49,546 nucleotides of DNA from Candidatus Glomeribacter gigasporarum BEG34 (GTDB lineage Bacteria > Pseudomonadota > Gammaproteobacteria > Burkholderiales > Burkholderiaceae), in NCBI RefSeq assembly GCF_000227585.1, contig NZ_CAFB01000038.1, positions 1-49,546 on the forward strand. Reading direction: 5' to 3'. Shown piece by piece: positions 9,813-17,861 of this stretch. The notes under the pieces are model-generated. The model did not search any database, was not told where the DNA came from, and saw nothing but the letters and a program-made list of their open reading frames with translations. Numbering within the stretch: position 1 is the stretch's first letter; each line of letters starts with the position of its first letter. A program made the position numbers and the translations under genes.

Positions 9813-12110
9813 TTAAGCTGCCTGCGTACGGATGGCTTGTTTGGTGCGCTGAATCCGAATCACGTCCGGATTATTGCGTGCGCGGCGCATCACTCGCGCC
9901 AGGTGCGCCCGATCCTGAACCTGAATAAGCAGGCGTAAAACAGCCGATTCATGGACAAAATCTTCATCCATCGAGATATGCGTAATATTGGCGCCGGCTG
10001 AGGTGATATCTGCGGTAATGCGCGCAAGGATTCCCTTTGATTGATGTACAAGCGCGTTGACCCGGACGTCGAACAAGCGGCCAGGCGCGGGCGTCCAGCT
10101 GACATCAATCCACTGGTTGGGATCGCGCCGGTGAATCTGCTGCGCAACGCGACAATCAGTGGTATGAATGGCCATTCCTAAACCCGCGCCGATACATCCG
10201 ATAATTTCATCGCCTGGAATGGGAGAGCAGCATTTCGACCATTGCACTGACATTCCTTCTGTGCCGCTGATGGGTACGCGATCAGGCATTTGTCCACCCG
10301 CGGCTTGCTCATCCCCCTGCGCATGATTGCTGAGCAAGCATTTGAGCCGCGTCGCGAAAACGGCAGCGGCGCCCCGGCCTAAACCAATATCCGCAAAAAT
10401 TTCTTTGACATCCCGATGGCCGGTTTCGGCCAGGAGCTTTTTCCAGATATTCGGCGGCAACTGCGCGAGCGATAAATGATGGCGTTCAAGCGCCTGATTC
10501 ACAAGAGATTGTCCCAACTGGATGGATTCATCAAAGCGCATCGTTTTTAAATAATGGCGAATGGCTGTACGCGCTTTGCGGGTGCGCACGAAACTGAGCC
10601 AGGTCGGATTTGGCTTGGCCTCAGGCGCGCGGATGACTTCGACAATATCGCCGCTCTGTAATTCTGTGCGCAATGGAAGTTTTTCGTGGTTGATTTTGAC
10701 TGCGACGCATTGATTCCCCAGTTCGCTGTGCACCGAGTAGGCAAAATCAAGCGCGGTTGCGCCGCGCGGCAACGATATAATTTCTGCATTCGCGGTAAAA
10801 ACATATACCGCATCCGGAAACAGATCGATCTTGACATGCTCAAGGAACTCGCTGGCATCGCCCGCCTCAAGCTGGATATCCAGCAATGACTTCAGCCATA
10901 AGTGCGCGCGCTGCTGCATATCGCTCAAGCGTTCTCCATCGCCCTTGTAAATCCAGTGCGCGGCAACGCCCGCTTCGGCGATGGCGTGCATTTTCCGGGT
11001 CCGGAGCTGAAATTCGATCGGCATGCCGAACGGGCCGACCAGCGTCGTATGCAAGGATTGATAACCGTTGATTTTCGGCACCGCAATATAGTCTTTGATT
11101 TTTCCCGGGACCGGTTTGTACAGAGCGTGCAGCGCGCCCATGCATAAATAGCATTCGAGTGGCGCCTTAACTACAATCCGGACGCCGTACACGTCCAGAA
11201 CTTGCGAAAACGACCGTTGCTTGTCTCGCATTTTTTTGTAAATGCTATAAATTGTTTTTTCGCGTCCGGTGACTTCGCAATCGATCTGCGCACTGGATAA
11301 CGCTTGTTTGACGGCTTCCAGAACTTTGCGAATCACCTCGCAGCGATTGCCGCGCGCCGCCCTGACCGCTTTTTCAAGCGTCGCGTAACGATAGGGATAA
11401 AGGTGCGCAAAACTCGCATCCTGCAATTCCAGATAGGCCGCATTCAATCCAAGCCGATGCGCAATCGGCGCATAAATATCCAGCGTCTCGCGCGCAACGC
11501 GCAGGCGTTTTGCCTCCGGCACCGCGCCGAGCGTGCGCATATTGTGTAAACGGTCGGCGAGCTTGACGAGCATCACGCGCACATCGCGGGCCATCGCCAG
11601 CATCATTTTTCGGAAATTTTCCGCCTGCGCGTCTTTGCAGCGGCGCAGCTCCACTTTGTCGAGCTTCGATACGCCATCGACCAGCTCAGCCACTTTCGCT
11701 CCAAAACGCCCGGCCAGCTCCTCCTTTGTGACATCCTGATCTTCAATGACATCATGCAGCAGCGCCGCCATAATGGGTTGCGCGTCCAGATGCCAATGCG
11801 CGCAAATCTCTGCGACTGCGAGCGGATGGGTGATATAGGGCTCGCCGCTTTGCCGGTACTGGCTCAGGTGCGCTTGATCGCTGAACTGGAAAGCCGCCTC
11901 GACCGCTTCGATTTCGGATTTTTTTAAATACGCAGAGAGGATTTTTGTAAGCGGCGCAAGTGAAACGACTGCCGCTTTACGCGGCAGTTCAGGCGCTGCG
12001 GTGGGGCCAAACAGATGCCGTGCAGAGGGTTCGCCGGCAGTGCGAATGGAAGCGCGCGGCAAACGCCGCGGCTTTAATCCTGAAAACACGGGCGAGGAAG
12101 CATGGCGCAT
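9813..12110 (-). CDS. spoT: Bifunctional (p)ppGpp synthetase/hydrolase SpoT
   Basis: A RelA/SpoT protein of 765 residues from the start chosen here. The HD hydrolase domain is intact (HPLAVAEICAHWHLDA, then AALLHDVIEDQDVT), followed by the synthetase domain (REKTIYSIYKKM, DVYGVRIVV), a TGS domain (VYVFTANAEIISLPRGATAL) and a C-terminal ACT domain (about the last 75 residues). Thus both making and breaking (p)ppGpp are plausible. The frame is open to 12170, but those first 20 codons run into repeat family 1. The ATG at 12108-12110 has GGGAGG four bases upstream, so I start there. It follows gmk and rpoZ, the standard order. Confidence 0.93.
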   Translation of the reverse strand: MRHASSPVFSGLKPRRLPRASIRTAGEPSARHLFGPTAAPELPRKAAVVSLAPLTKILSAYLKKSEIEAVEAAFQFSDQAHLSQYRQSGEPYITHPLAVAEICAHWHLDAQPIMAALLHDVIEDQDVTKEELAGRFGAKVAELVDGVSKLDKVELRRCKDAQAENFRKMMLAMARDVRVMLVKLADRLHNMRTLGAVPEAKRLRVARETLDIYAPIAHRLGLNAAYLELQDASFAHLYPYRYATLEKAVRAARGNRCEVIRKVLEAVKQALSSAQIDCEVTGREKTIYSIYKKMRDKQRSFSQVLDVYGVRIVVKAPLECYLCMGALHALYKPVPGKIKDYIAVPKINGYQSLHTTLVGPFGMPIEFQLRTRKMHAIAEAGVAAHWIYKGDGERLSDMQQRAHLWLKSLLDIQLEAGDASEFLEHVKIDLFPDAVYVFTANAEIISLPRGATALDFAYSVHSELGNQCVAVKINHEKLPLRTELQSGDIVEVIRAPEAKPNPTWLSFVRTRKARTAIRHYLKTMRFDESIQLGQSLVNQALERHHLSLAQLPPNIWKKLLAETGHRDVKEIFADIGLGRGAAAVFATRLKCLLSNHAQGDEQAAGGQMPDRVPISGTEGMSVQWSKCCSPIPGDEIIGCIGAGLGMAIHTTDCRVAQQIHRRDPNQWIDVSWTPAPGRLFDVRVNALVHQSKGILARITADITSAGANITHISMDEDFVHESAVLRLLIQVQDRAHLARVMRRARNNPDVIRIQRTKQAIRTQAA

Positions 12111-12129
12111 ACTGCCTCCCAAGAAGGTG

Positions 12130-12203
12130 AGCGTATTTTTCAGTCGATTTTCCACTGGGGCGAGCGCCAAGCGATGCAGGGAAAATCACCGCAAAAATGC
12201 GCT
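12130..12203. repeat. Palindromic repeat family 1, copy between rpoZ and spoT
   Basis: A 74-bp imperfect palindrome with arms AGCGTATTTTTCAG and CCGCAAAAATGCGCT around a GC-rich core holding GCGAGCGCCAAGCGATG. Arms are more diverged than in other copies. It lies 20 bases upstream of the spoT start, so a folded transcript could attenuate or protect the rpoZ-spoT mRNA. Reading through it extends the spoT frame by 20 codons. Confidence 0.85.
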
Positions 12204-12213
12204 AGAAATTATT

Positions 12214-12417
12214 TCAAATTGGCGCTTTCTGCAAAATTTCAATTCCGATCTGACCGCTTGCGATTTCATGCAGCGCCATCACCGCGGATTTGTGATGACT
12301 ATTGGTTTTGGATTCAAGGCCCTTCATGATCTGGCGCGCGCGCATGGATGCCACCAGAATCAGATCGAAAGGGTTAGGAATACGGCGCAGGCAGTCTTCA
12401 ACAGTGATACGGGCCAT
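12214..12417 (-). CDS. rpoZ: RNA polymerase omega subunit
   Basis: A 67-residue omega subunit that stabilises beta' in RNA polymerase. It starts MARITVEDCLRRIPNPFDLI at the ATG at 12415-12417 and has the conserved RARQIMKG and HKSAVMALHEIASGQIG segments. The open frame continues 37 codons upstream, but these overlap the end of gmk in a gene-poor stretch and do not belong to the family, so they are excluded. It lies 64 bases after gmk and precedes spoT. Confidence 0.94.
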   Translation of the reverse strand: MARITVEDCLRRIPNPFDLILVASMRARQIMKGLESKTNSHHKSAVMALHEIASGQIGIEILQKAPI

Positions 12418-12481
12418 CGTAGATTTAACGGTAATAATTTTTAAAAAGGTTACAAAAAACAGCTTCCTGAGAATTGGCATT

Positions 12482-13120
12482 TTACCGCTCGGCGGCAATA
12501 CCCAGCGCAGCAAGTAACCCGGCTTCACGCCGTTGCACCGATGCGAGGCGCAACCGCGCCGCGGTCACAATACTATGCAGTTGACACAGCGCATCTTCCA
12601 AGCGGTCGTTGACAATGACGAAATCACACTCCTGCACGTGCAGCATTTCACGGCGCGCCGCGCGCAGACGGCGTTCAATGACTCCGGGCGTATCCTGGCC
12701 GCGTTTGTAAAGCCGCTCTTTGAGCGCTTCCAGAGAAGGCGGCAGGATAAAAACGCCGACTGCATCGGGAAACTCTTGTCGCACATTCCACGCGCCCTGC
12801 CAGTCAATTTCGAGCACGATATCCTGACCGCGCCTCAACTGTTCTTCAATCCAGAGGCGTGAGCTCGCATAATAATGACCGTGCACCTCTGCGCTCTCTA
12901 TGAACTCACCGCGCGCGCAACGCGCCCTAAATTCTTCCAGACGGATAAAGTAATATTCGCGTCCATTCACTTCGCCCGGACGCGGCGCGCGTGTGGTATA
13001 CGAAACCGATAAATGGAGTTGCCGGTCTTTCTGGAGCAGGGCGTTGACCAGCGTTGATTTGCCCGCTCCGGAAGGCGCAACGATGATGAATACATTGCCA
13101 GTCATGCTGCCGGCACTCAT
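12482..13120 (-). CDS. gmk: Guanylate kinase
   Basis: Gmk phosphorylates GMP to GDP with ATP. The 212-residue protein has the P-loop [19 protein letters not shown] at about 11-29, the GMP-binding [20 protein letters not shown] and the lid region with [15 protein letters not shown]. Its ATG overlaps the TGA of the preceding glycosyltransferase (ATGA, 13117-13120), so translation is probably coupled; MTGN five codons later is a second possible start. Next come rpoZ and spoT. Coupling of a core nucleotide enzyme to a membrane glycosyltransferase is not the usual context. Confidence 0.95.
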   Translation of the reverse strand: MSAGSMTGNVFIIVAPSGAGKSTLVNALLQKDRQLHLSVSYTTRAPRPGEVNGREYYFIRLEEFRARCARGEFIESAEVHGHYYASSRLWIEEQLRRGQDIVLEIDWQGAWNVRQEFPDAVGVFILPPSLEALKERLYKRGQDTPGVIERRLRAARREMLHVQECDFVIVNDRLEDALCQLHSIVTAARLRLASVQRREAGLLAALGIAAER

Positions 13121-14937
13121 GGCGCACGATCGACGCGGAGATAGAGTTGAAAACGCTCATCGCGATCCGCGGGCCGGTGACCTTCCCAAATGGGTTGCCA
13201 GACCTGCGGAGAAAGACTAGAGCATTTTTCAGTCGATTGGCCCAAGGAGCGAGCGCGAAGACAGTATGCACAATACGGCGAGCGCGAAGCGACACAGGGA
13301 AAATCACTGAAAAATGCTCTAGATGCAGGCGCATTGCGCGCGCTTTGACGCAAGGCGGTATCGCAGGCTGGATTGTCGAAAGAAAAGCGCATCCGGCCAA
13401 AATAGGCGAAGGATGCAAGCTGCGCATCACCGAGCCGCACTGGCCGGATGCAATGATAGCCGGCGGGCAAATGCGCTGAGATGCGCGCCGCAACCTCCCG
13501 GTATGTGCGTCCGTAATTGACAAATGGCAGCCATAAGGTCGTCAGCAATACCCACATCAACGTTGTGCCCGCGCTGGACAGGACAACGCTGCGCCAGAGC
13601 GCTTTGGGATGGCAGGCCAGGCGCCAGCGTACAAGCAGCATCCAGCAGCCGGTTGCGCATAGGGCAATCACGCATGCCGATGCATTGAAATGCGCTTGAA
13701 AACCCGGCACAAGACGGCCCAGATTACGGGCAAGCGGCGGCGGAAAGCCGGTTTGCGCCGCAAGCCAGACCATCCAGACAAAAGCAGACAGTCCTGTAAA
13801 GCTGAGAATCGCAAACCAGTCCATCGCATTCATCGCGCCGCGCTTAAGCGTCGGCAGGCCAAAGGCCGCGAGTATGGACAAGGCGGGCAAAAGCAGCAGA
13901 AACAGCCGGTTTGTCTGCGCTGTCTGCAGACCGATCAGCGCCAGTAGCGGCAGAATAACCGACAATGGCAGCGCAATATGCGGCGCGCGGCGCAGCCCCG
14001 GCCAGCAATACCAGGACCACGCGGCCAGGGGCCAGGCTGGCCAGGCGAACAGCGGCAGATTTTTAAGGGCATAGATGAGCGCGCGGGCGGAAAAAGCGTT
14101 GAAGCGCTCCACGCCGCCGGCGCTCCAGGCGCGCAAATAATGGTGTGTGTTTTCTGGAAAAGCAGACCAGGCCGCGCCGAGCCAAAGGACCATCACGCCG
14201 AGCGCAATCGCAATCCCAAGCCTGAATGAAAATGCTGGGCGAAATTCTCGCGTAAACAGCATCCACAAAAGGCTGCCAGCCAGCAGCGCAACAGCAAGCG
14301 GCGGACTGGAAGCAAGCGCGAGCAGCCCCAGTGCGCCCCCCCACCAGAGCGCGCCCTGTACTGGACAGTCGAGGCTGCGCACCCATCCGTAGAGCCACAT
14401 TGAAACGCACGCAAATTGCATGACTTCGGGCGTCGTTTCATGGCCACGTTCCGCAAGACCGAAACAGGCAAGCAGAATCAGCAGCGCGCCATCGGCAATC
14501 GTCCGGCCATAATCACGCGGCGCGGGTTCGCCGCCAAACGCATATTTGAAGGGTTGCACCTCGGACCGGCGCCCAAGCAGATCAGCGCTGTACCAGACAA
14601 AGGCGCAGCCGATGCAGAACAGGAGCGCCGTTGCAATGCGCGCGGCGTCCGCGGGCGTCAGCCAGAATGCGAAGAGGCGTATGCTGGCGGCGCCCGGCCA
14701 GTAGCCAAGCGGCCCGCTGCCAGTGATGGCTTTTCCCAGCAGATTGGGAAACAGCCAGTCGTGCCAGCCGCCTTCCGCGAGCGTCCACATGACGCCAAAT
14801 CCAGCGGCGTCTTCATTTTTCCACGGGTCGCGTCCCCACAGTCCGGATAAGGCATACACAACACAGATCGCGCGCAGCATCCAGCGCGGCAACACCGGCG
14901 TTACGGAAGCAGTGAGGCGGACAATGGCCGGCTTCAT
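13117..14937 (-). CDS. ArnT-like GT-C glycosyltransferase with an in-frame palindromic insert
   Basis: A 606-residue polytopic membrane protein of the ArnT/PMT (GT39/GT83) type, which transfers a lipid-linked sugar to a periplasmic acceptor such as lipid A or a protein. Near the N-terminus the first periplasmic loop carries [18 protein letters not shown], the acidic motif of the family. About 10-12 hydrophobic segments follow (for example [20 protein letters not shown]), then a soluble C-terminal domain. Residues ~539-574 are encoded by a copy of repeat family 1 (13217-13322), read through without stop or frameshift. Start and stop overlap EamA and gmk by ATGA. Substrate unknown. The insert is close to the C-terminus and may be tolerated. 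Confidence 0.8.
   Translation of the reverse strand: MKPAIVRLTASVTPVLPRWMLRAICVVYALSGLWGRDPWKNEDAAGFGVMWTLAEGGWHDWLFPNLLGKAITGSGPLGYWPGAASIRLFAFWLTPADAARIATALLFCIGCAFVWYSADLLGRRSEVQPFKYAFGGEPAPRDYGRTIADGALLILLACFGLAERGHETTPEVMQFACVSMWLYGWVRSLDCPVQGALWWGGALGLLALASSPPLAVALLAGSLLWMLFTREFRPAFSFRLGIAIALGVMVLWLGAAWSAFPENTHHYLRAWSAGGVERFNAFSARALIYALKNLPLFAWPAWPLAAWSWYCWPGLRRAPHIALPLSVILPLLALIGLQTAQTNRLFLLLLPALSILAAFGLPTLKRGAMNAMDWFAILSFTGLSAFVWMVWLAAQTGFPPPLARNLGRLVPGFQAHFNASACVIALCATGCWMLLVRWRLACHPKALWRSVVLSSAGTTLMWVLLTTLWLPFVNYGRTYREVAARISAHLPAGYHCIRPVRLGDAQLASFAYFGRMRFSFDNPACDTALRQSARNAPASRAFFSDFPCVASRSPYCAYCLRARSLGQSTEKCSSLSPQVWQPIWEGHRPADRDERFQLYLRVDRAP
13217..13322. repeat. Palindromic repeat family 1, copy inside the ArnT-like gene
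   Basis: A 106-bp copy with near-perfect 16-base ends (CTAGAGCATTTTTCAG and its complement). The core has an extra segment around ACAGTATGCACAATACGG flanked by two copies of GAGCGCGAAG, so it is intermediate in length between the short copies and the one at 16219-16382. It is in frame within the coding region and encodes about 35 residues ([20 protein letters not shown] and following). Confidence 0.92.
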
Positions 14938-15821
14938 GCGCGCTTTGCCAGACGCAGGCGGGCAGGCCCTTTAACTGCGCCTGAAGCCAGCATGGTGCCA
15001 ACCAGAATAATGGCGCATCCAAGGATCATTTTCAGCGTCACCCGCTCGCAGAGGAAGCACACGCCCCAGAGCGTGCCGAATATCGGCACAAGAAAAATGG
15101 ACGACATCGCATAGGCGGCCCCAGCGCGTTTGACGAGCCGGAAATAAAGCATGAAACCGATCCCGGTGCACAATATGCCGAGCGCGCCAACGGCATACCA
15201 CGCTGCAGCGGAAACGGGCCGCGCGGGCCAGAATAAAAGGGCGAGTGGTAATAAAACCGCCGAAGCGGACAAATGTCCGCCGAAGGCAACAACGCCTGGC
15301 AACACATGCGCCAACCGCTGCTTTGCGTAGTTCGCAGCAAATCCATAACACAATGTCGCGCCCAGCGTTGCAATGATGGCCGCCCATGCTGAGAGACCGT
15401 GCGCGCCGCCTTTGCCATCCCAAACCAAGGCGGCGACGCCGGCCAACCCAATCAATAATCCCGCGGCCTGAAGCCAGGTCAGCGGAACGCGCAGCCATAC
15501 ATACGCAATCAGCGCGCCCCAAAGCGGGGCCGTTGCATTCAGAATCGACTCAAAGCCGGCGCTCAGGCTCAGCATCGCATAGGCGAACAGGCAGAATGGC
15601 ATAGCAGAGTTGGTCATGCCGACGACGAAGAGCGGCTTGACATGCTGGGCCAGTTGCGTGCGCGCGGTGGTCGAACACAAGACTGGCGAGAGCACCAGCG
15701 CAGCGATCGCAACGCGCAGCGCGGCGAGCGCAAACGGCCCGAATTCGGGCGCGCCAATACGCATAAAAAGAAAGGACGCGCCCCAAATGGCGCCGACCAG
15801 CGCGCGCTCGATAAAGTTCAT
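14934..15821 (-). CDS. EamA/DMT-family transporter
   Basis: A 295-residue integral membrane protein with two EamA repeats of five helices each: the first half holds GAIWGASFLFMRIGAPEFGP, the second GTLWGVCFLCERVTLKMILG. This is the drug/metabolite transporter superfamily; substrates of such proteins cannot be told from sequence. I start at ATG 15821 (MNFIERALVG) because it overlaps the preceding TGA (ATGA) and begins just before the first helix; the frame is open 21 codons further. It overlaps the ArnT-like gene by ATGA as well, so it is part of a coupled run that ends in gmk. Confidence 0.85.
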   Translation of the reverse strand: MNFIERALVGAIWGASFLFMRIGAPEFGPFALAALRVAIAALVLSPVLCSTTARTQLAQHVKPLFVVGMTNSAMPFCLFAYAMLSLSAGFESILNATAPLWGALIAYVWLRVPLTWLQAAGLLIGLAGVAALVWDGKGGAHGLSAWAAIIATLGATLCYGFAANYAKQRLAHVLPGVVAFGGHLSASAVLLPLALLFWPARPVSAAAWYAVGALGILCTGIGFMLYFRLVKRAGAAYAMSSIFLVPIFGTLWGVCFLCERVTLKMILGCAIILVGTMLASGAVKGPARLRLAKRA

Positions 15822-16459
15822 CTGGACTTCGCCTTTTCCTCTCCGGCATTCTCCGCAGCCTGATGACGGATGGAGCCAGCGCATACATCGCCTTCCTCAG
15901 CGCCGCTTTGCCATTCCTTCAGCGTTGCAGTGCGCGCGCGCGTCAATGCCTCTAAATAACCATTCCTGCACATTGAGAATGAAGAGCCATAGGCATCGGG
16001 CGCTTCGGGATATTTCATTTTGATCTGGGTCTCCCGGAATCGAATCCAGGCGCGTTGCGCGCGCCTGAGTGCGTTAAGGAAGACTGGATCGTCCCGATAC
16101 TGTTTTCGGATGTCCAGATACAGTTGATTCAATTCACGATCCGGCGCGCGCGCCTTGGATGCCGCGCATTGCGTCATCTCGGCCTGGTTTCGCGCGGTTT
16201 CCATGCAGTCTTTGGGTTCTAGAGCATTTTTCAGTGATTTTCCCGGTGTCGCTTCGCGCTCGCCGTATGAGCTCGCTGCGGGGTCGCCTCCATCGCTTCG
16301 CGACGGAGACCTGCTCCGCCCGCATCGATCTCCATACTGTCTTCGCGCTCGCACCAGTGGCAAATCGACTGAAAAATGCGCTCGCTTTTGTTCCGGTTGC
16401 GATTCATTTGCCCAGGCCGCATTGCATAACACAGCGGAGCAAAGCAGTAAGGTTGGCAA
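15818..16459 (-). CDS. LprI/DUF1311-type exported protein with an in-frame palindromic insert
   Basis: A 213-residue protein with a short signal peptide (MPTLLLCSAVLCNAAWA, cleavage before NE) and a C-terminal LprI (DUF1311) domain, related to lysozyme-inhibitor-like proteins: CMETARNQAEMTQCAASKA, LNQLYLDIRKQYRDD, AQRAWIRFRETQI and a later Cys pair. Between these, residues ~26-80 (rich in Arg, Ser and Gly) are encoded by a family-1 repeat (16219-16382). An in-frame TAG lies 15 bases before the first usable codon, a TTG at 16457-16459 with AGGGGA about 10 bases upstream; there is no in-frame ATG before the domain. The insert falls at the linker after the signal peptide, where it could be harmless. 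The gene heads the run to gmk. Confidence 0.7.
   Translation of the reverse strand: MPTLLLCSAVLCNAAWANESQPEQKRAHFSVDLPLVRARRQYGDRCGRSRSPSRSDGGDPAASSYGEREATPGKSLKNALEPKDCMETARNQAEMTQCAASKARAPDRELNQLYLDIRKQYRDDPVFLNALRRAQRAWIRFRETQIKMKYPEAPDAYGSSFSMCRNGYLEALTRARTATLKEWQSGAEEGDVCAGSIRHQAAENAGEEKAKSR
16219..16382. repeat. Palindromic repeat family 1, long copy inside the LprI-like gene
   Basis: The longest copy seen, 164 bp. Ends are CTAGAGCATTTTTCAG and CTGAAAAATGCGCT. It shares the outer arms and the CACCAGTGG/GAGCGCGAAG core with the short copies and the TATG...ATAC junction with the 106-bp copy, plus a further central palindrome around 16270-16330 (arms near GGTCGCCTCCATCGCTTCGC / GCGACGGAGACC). 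It is open in the frame used by the host gene. Confidence 0.9.
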
Positions 16460-16478
16460 TTTTATTGGATTCCCCTAA

Positions 16479-17684
16479 TCAGTTTGTAGAAAGTATGCGC
16501 ATGATCGCCCGCGCCACGGTATCGATATTTTCTGTATTCAGCGCCGCCAGACAAATGCGGCCGGTACTGAGCGCGTAAATGCCGAATTCGTTGCGCAGAC
16601 GCTCAACCTGCGGCGCGGTCAATCCAGAGTATGAAAACATGCCGCGCTGGCGGCGGATAAACTCAAAACGGTCTGCCGCGCCGAGCTCAGTCAGCTTGTC
16701 CGCCAGCGCGTTGCGCATCTGATTGAGCCGCGCGCGCATGGCTTCAAGCTCCTCAATCCACTGCGCGCGCAGTTGCGCGCAGTTCAAAACCATTGCCGCG
16801 AGCGCAGCGCCATAGATGGGCGGATTGGAAAAATTGGTCCGGATCACGCGCTTTAACCGCGACAGCACGCGCGCGGCTTCGTCTGCATTTGAAGCCACAA
16901 TCGAAAACGCGCCGACCCGTTCTCCATATAATGAAAACGATTTGGAAAATGAGCTGGCGATAAAACAGACGATACCGGCGGCGGCGAACCTCCGTACCGC
17001 GCGCGCGTCCGCCTCAACGCCCGCGCCAAAACCTTGATAGGCAATATCGATAAACGGGATGAGTTCACGCTGCCGGACCATCTGCACAATGCACTCCCAT
17101 TGCGCATCGCTTAAATCGACGCCGGTCGGGTTATGGCAGCAGGCATGAAAGACCGCCACTGTGCCCGGCGCCATGCGCTGCAATGCCTCGCTTAAGCCAT
17201 CGAATTGCACGCCATGCGTCGTTGCGTCATAGTAGGCGTATTCGCTGACTTCAAACCCTGCCGCTTCAAACAGCGCGCGGTGGTTTTCCCAGCTGGGAGC
17301 GCTGATGGCGGCTTTTGCATTTGGATTCAAAAACTTCAGAAAGTCCGCGCCGATTTTCAGCGCGCCGGTGCCGCCGAGCGCCTGCACCGTCACGATCCGG
17401 CCTTGCGCGATCTGCGCTGAATCCGCGCCGAACAGCAGCTTTTGAACCGCGGCGTTGTATGCGGCGTTGCCGTCAATCGGTTGATAATCGTGCGGCGCGG
17501 CCGCTTCAAACAGGCGTTGTTCGGCGGCGCGCACGGCGCTCAGCAAGGGCAGCCGGCCTTTATCGTCGGTATAAACGCCGACGCCAAGATTCACTTTGGA
17601 CGGGCGCGGATCGGCGTTAAAAGCTTCGGTGAGCCCTAGAATCGGGTCGCGCGGCGCAAGGGTCAGCGCGGAAAAGAGTGACAT
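16479..17684 (-). CDS. tyrB: Aromatic/aspartate aminotransferase
   Basis: A 401-residue class I PLP aminotransferase of the AspC/TyrB subgroup, moving the amino group between aspartate or aromatic amino acids and 2-oxoglutarate. It opens MSLFSALTLAPRDPILGLTE with KVNLGVGVYTDDKGRLPLL. The substrate region HACCHNPTGVDLSDAQW, then IDIAYQGFG, and the PLP lysine in SSFSKSFSLYGERVGAFSI (about residue 250) are all present, as is the C-terminal FSYSGLTAPQVERLR arginine region nearby. Length is normal. AspC versus TyrB cannot be settled from sequence; the symbol follows usual naming in Burkholderia. It lies 19 bases upstream of the LprI-like gene. Confidence 0.88.
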   Translation of the reverse strand: MSLFSALTLAPRDPILGLTEAFNADPRPSKVNLGVGVYTDDKGRLPLLSAVRAAEQRLFEAAAPHDYQPIDGNAAYNAAVQKLLFGADSAQIAQGRIVTVQALGGTGALKIGADFLKFLNPNAKAAISAPSWENHRALFEAAGFEVSEYAYYDATTHGVQFDGLSEALQRMAPGTVAVFHACCHNPTGVDLSDAQWECIVQMVRQRELIPFIDIAYQGFGAGVEADARAVRRFAAAGIVCFIASSFSKSFSLYGERVGAFSIVASNADEAARVLSRLKRVIRTNFSNPPIYGAALAAMVLNCAQLRAQWIEELEAMRARLNQMRNALADKLTELGAADRFEFIRRQRGMFSYSGLTAPQVERLRNEFGIYALSTGRICLAALNTENIDTVARAIMRILSTN

Positions 17685-17716
17685 GGCAGAGCTTGAAGAA
17701 TAAAACGCATCATTCT

Positions 17717-17860
17717 AGAAGTCATTTCATAAATAGGCGAGTGGTCGTCAGGCAGGGGAGGACGGAGCGCAGGAAGCGGAGCATATAGGTAATATGTGAG
17801 CATTCCGAGCACCGCCCGACCCTGCATCACGGCCTCGCAGTCATTTATGAAATGACTTCT
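17717..17860. repeat. 144-bp hairpin repeat (family 2), copy before uvrB
   Basis: Exactly 144 bp with perfect 18-base ends AGAAGTCATTTCATAAAT and ATTTATGAAATGACTTCT. The core (GGAGGACGGAGCGCAGGAAG, then GAGCATTCCGAGCACCGCCC) is shared almost base for base with copies at 29959 and 41988, but the arms are entirely different from theirs. It ends one base before the annotated uvrB ATG and fills nearly all of the tyrB-uvrB intergenic space, so uvrB expression must work around it. Confidence 0.92.
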
Positions 17861-17861
17861 A

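Noticed and set aside
12111-12170. N-terminal extension of SpoT by 20 residues
   Set aside because: These codons derive from the family-1 repeat and leader; the ATG at 12110 has GGGAGG upstream and fits the family.
12418-12528. 37-codon extension of rpoZ
   Set aside because: It overlaps the end of gmk and does not resemble omega; MARITVED is the conserved start.
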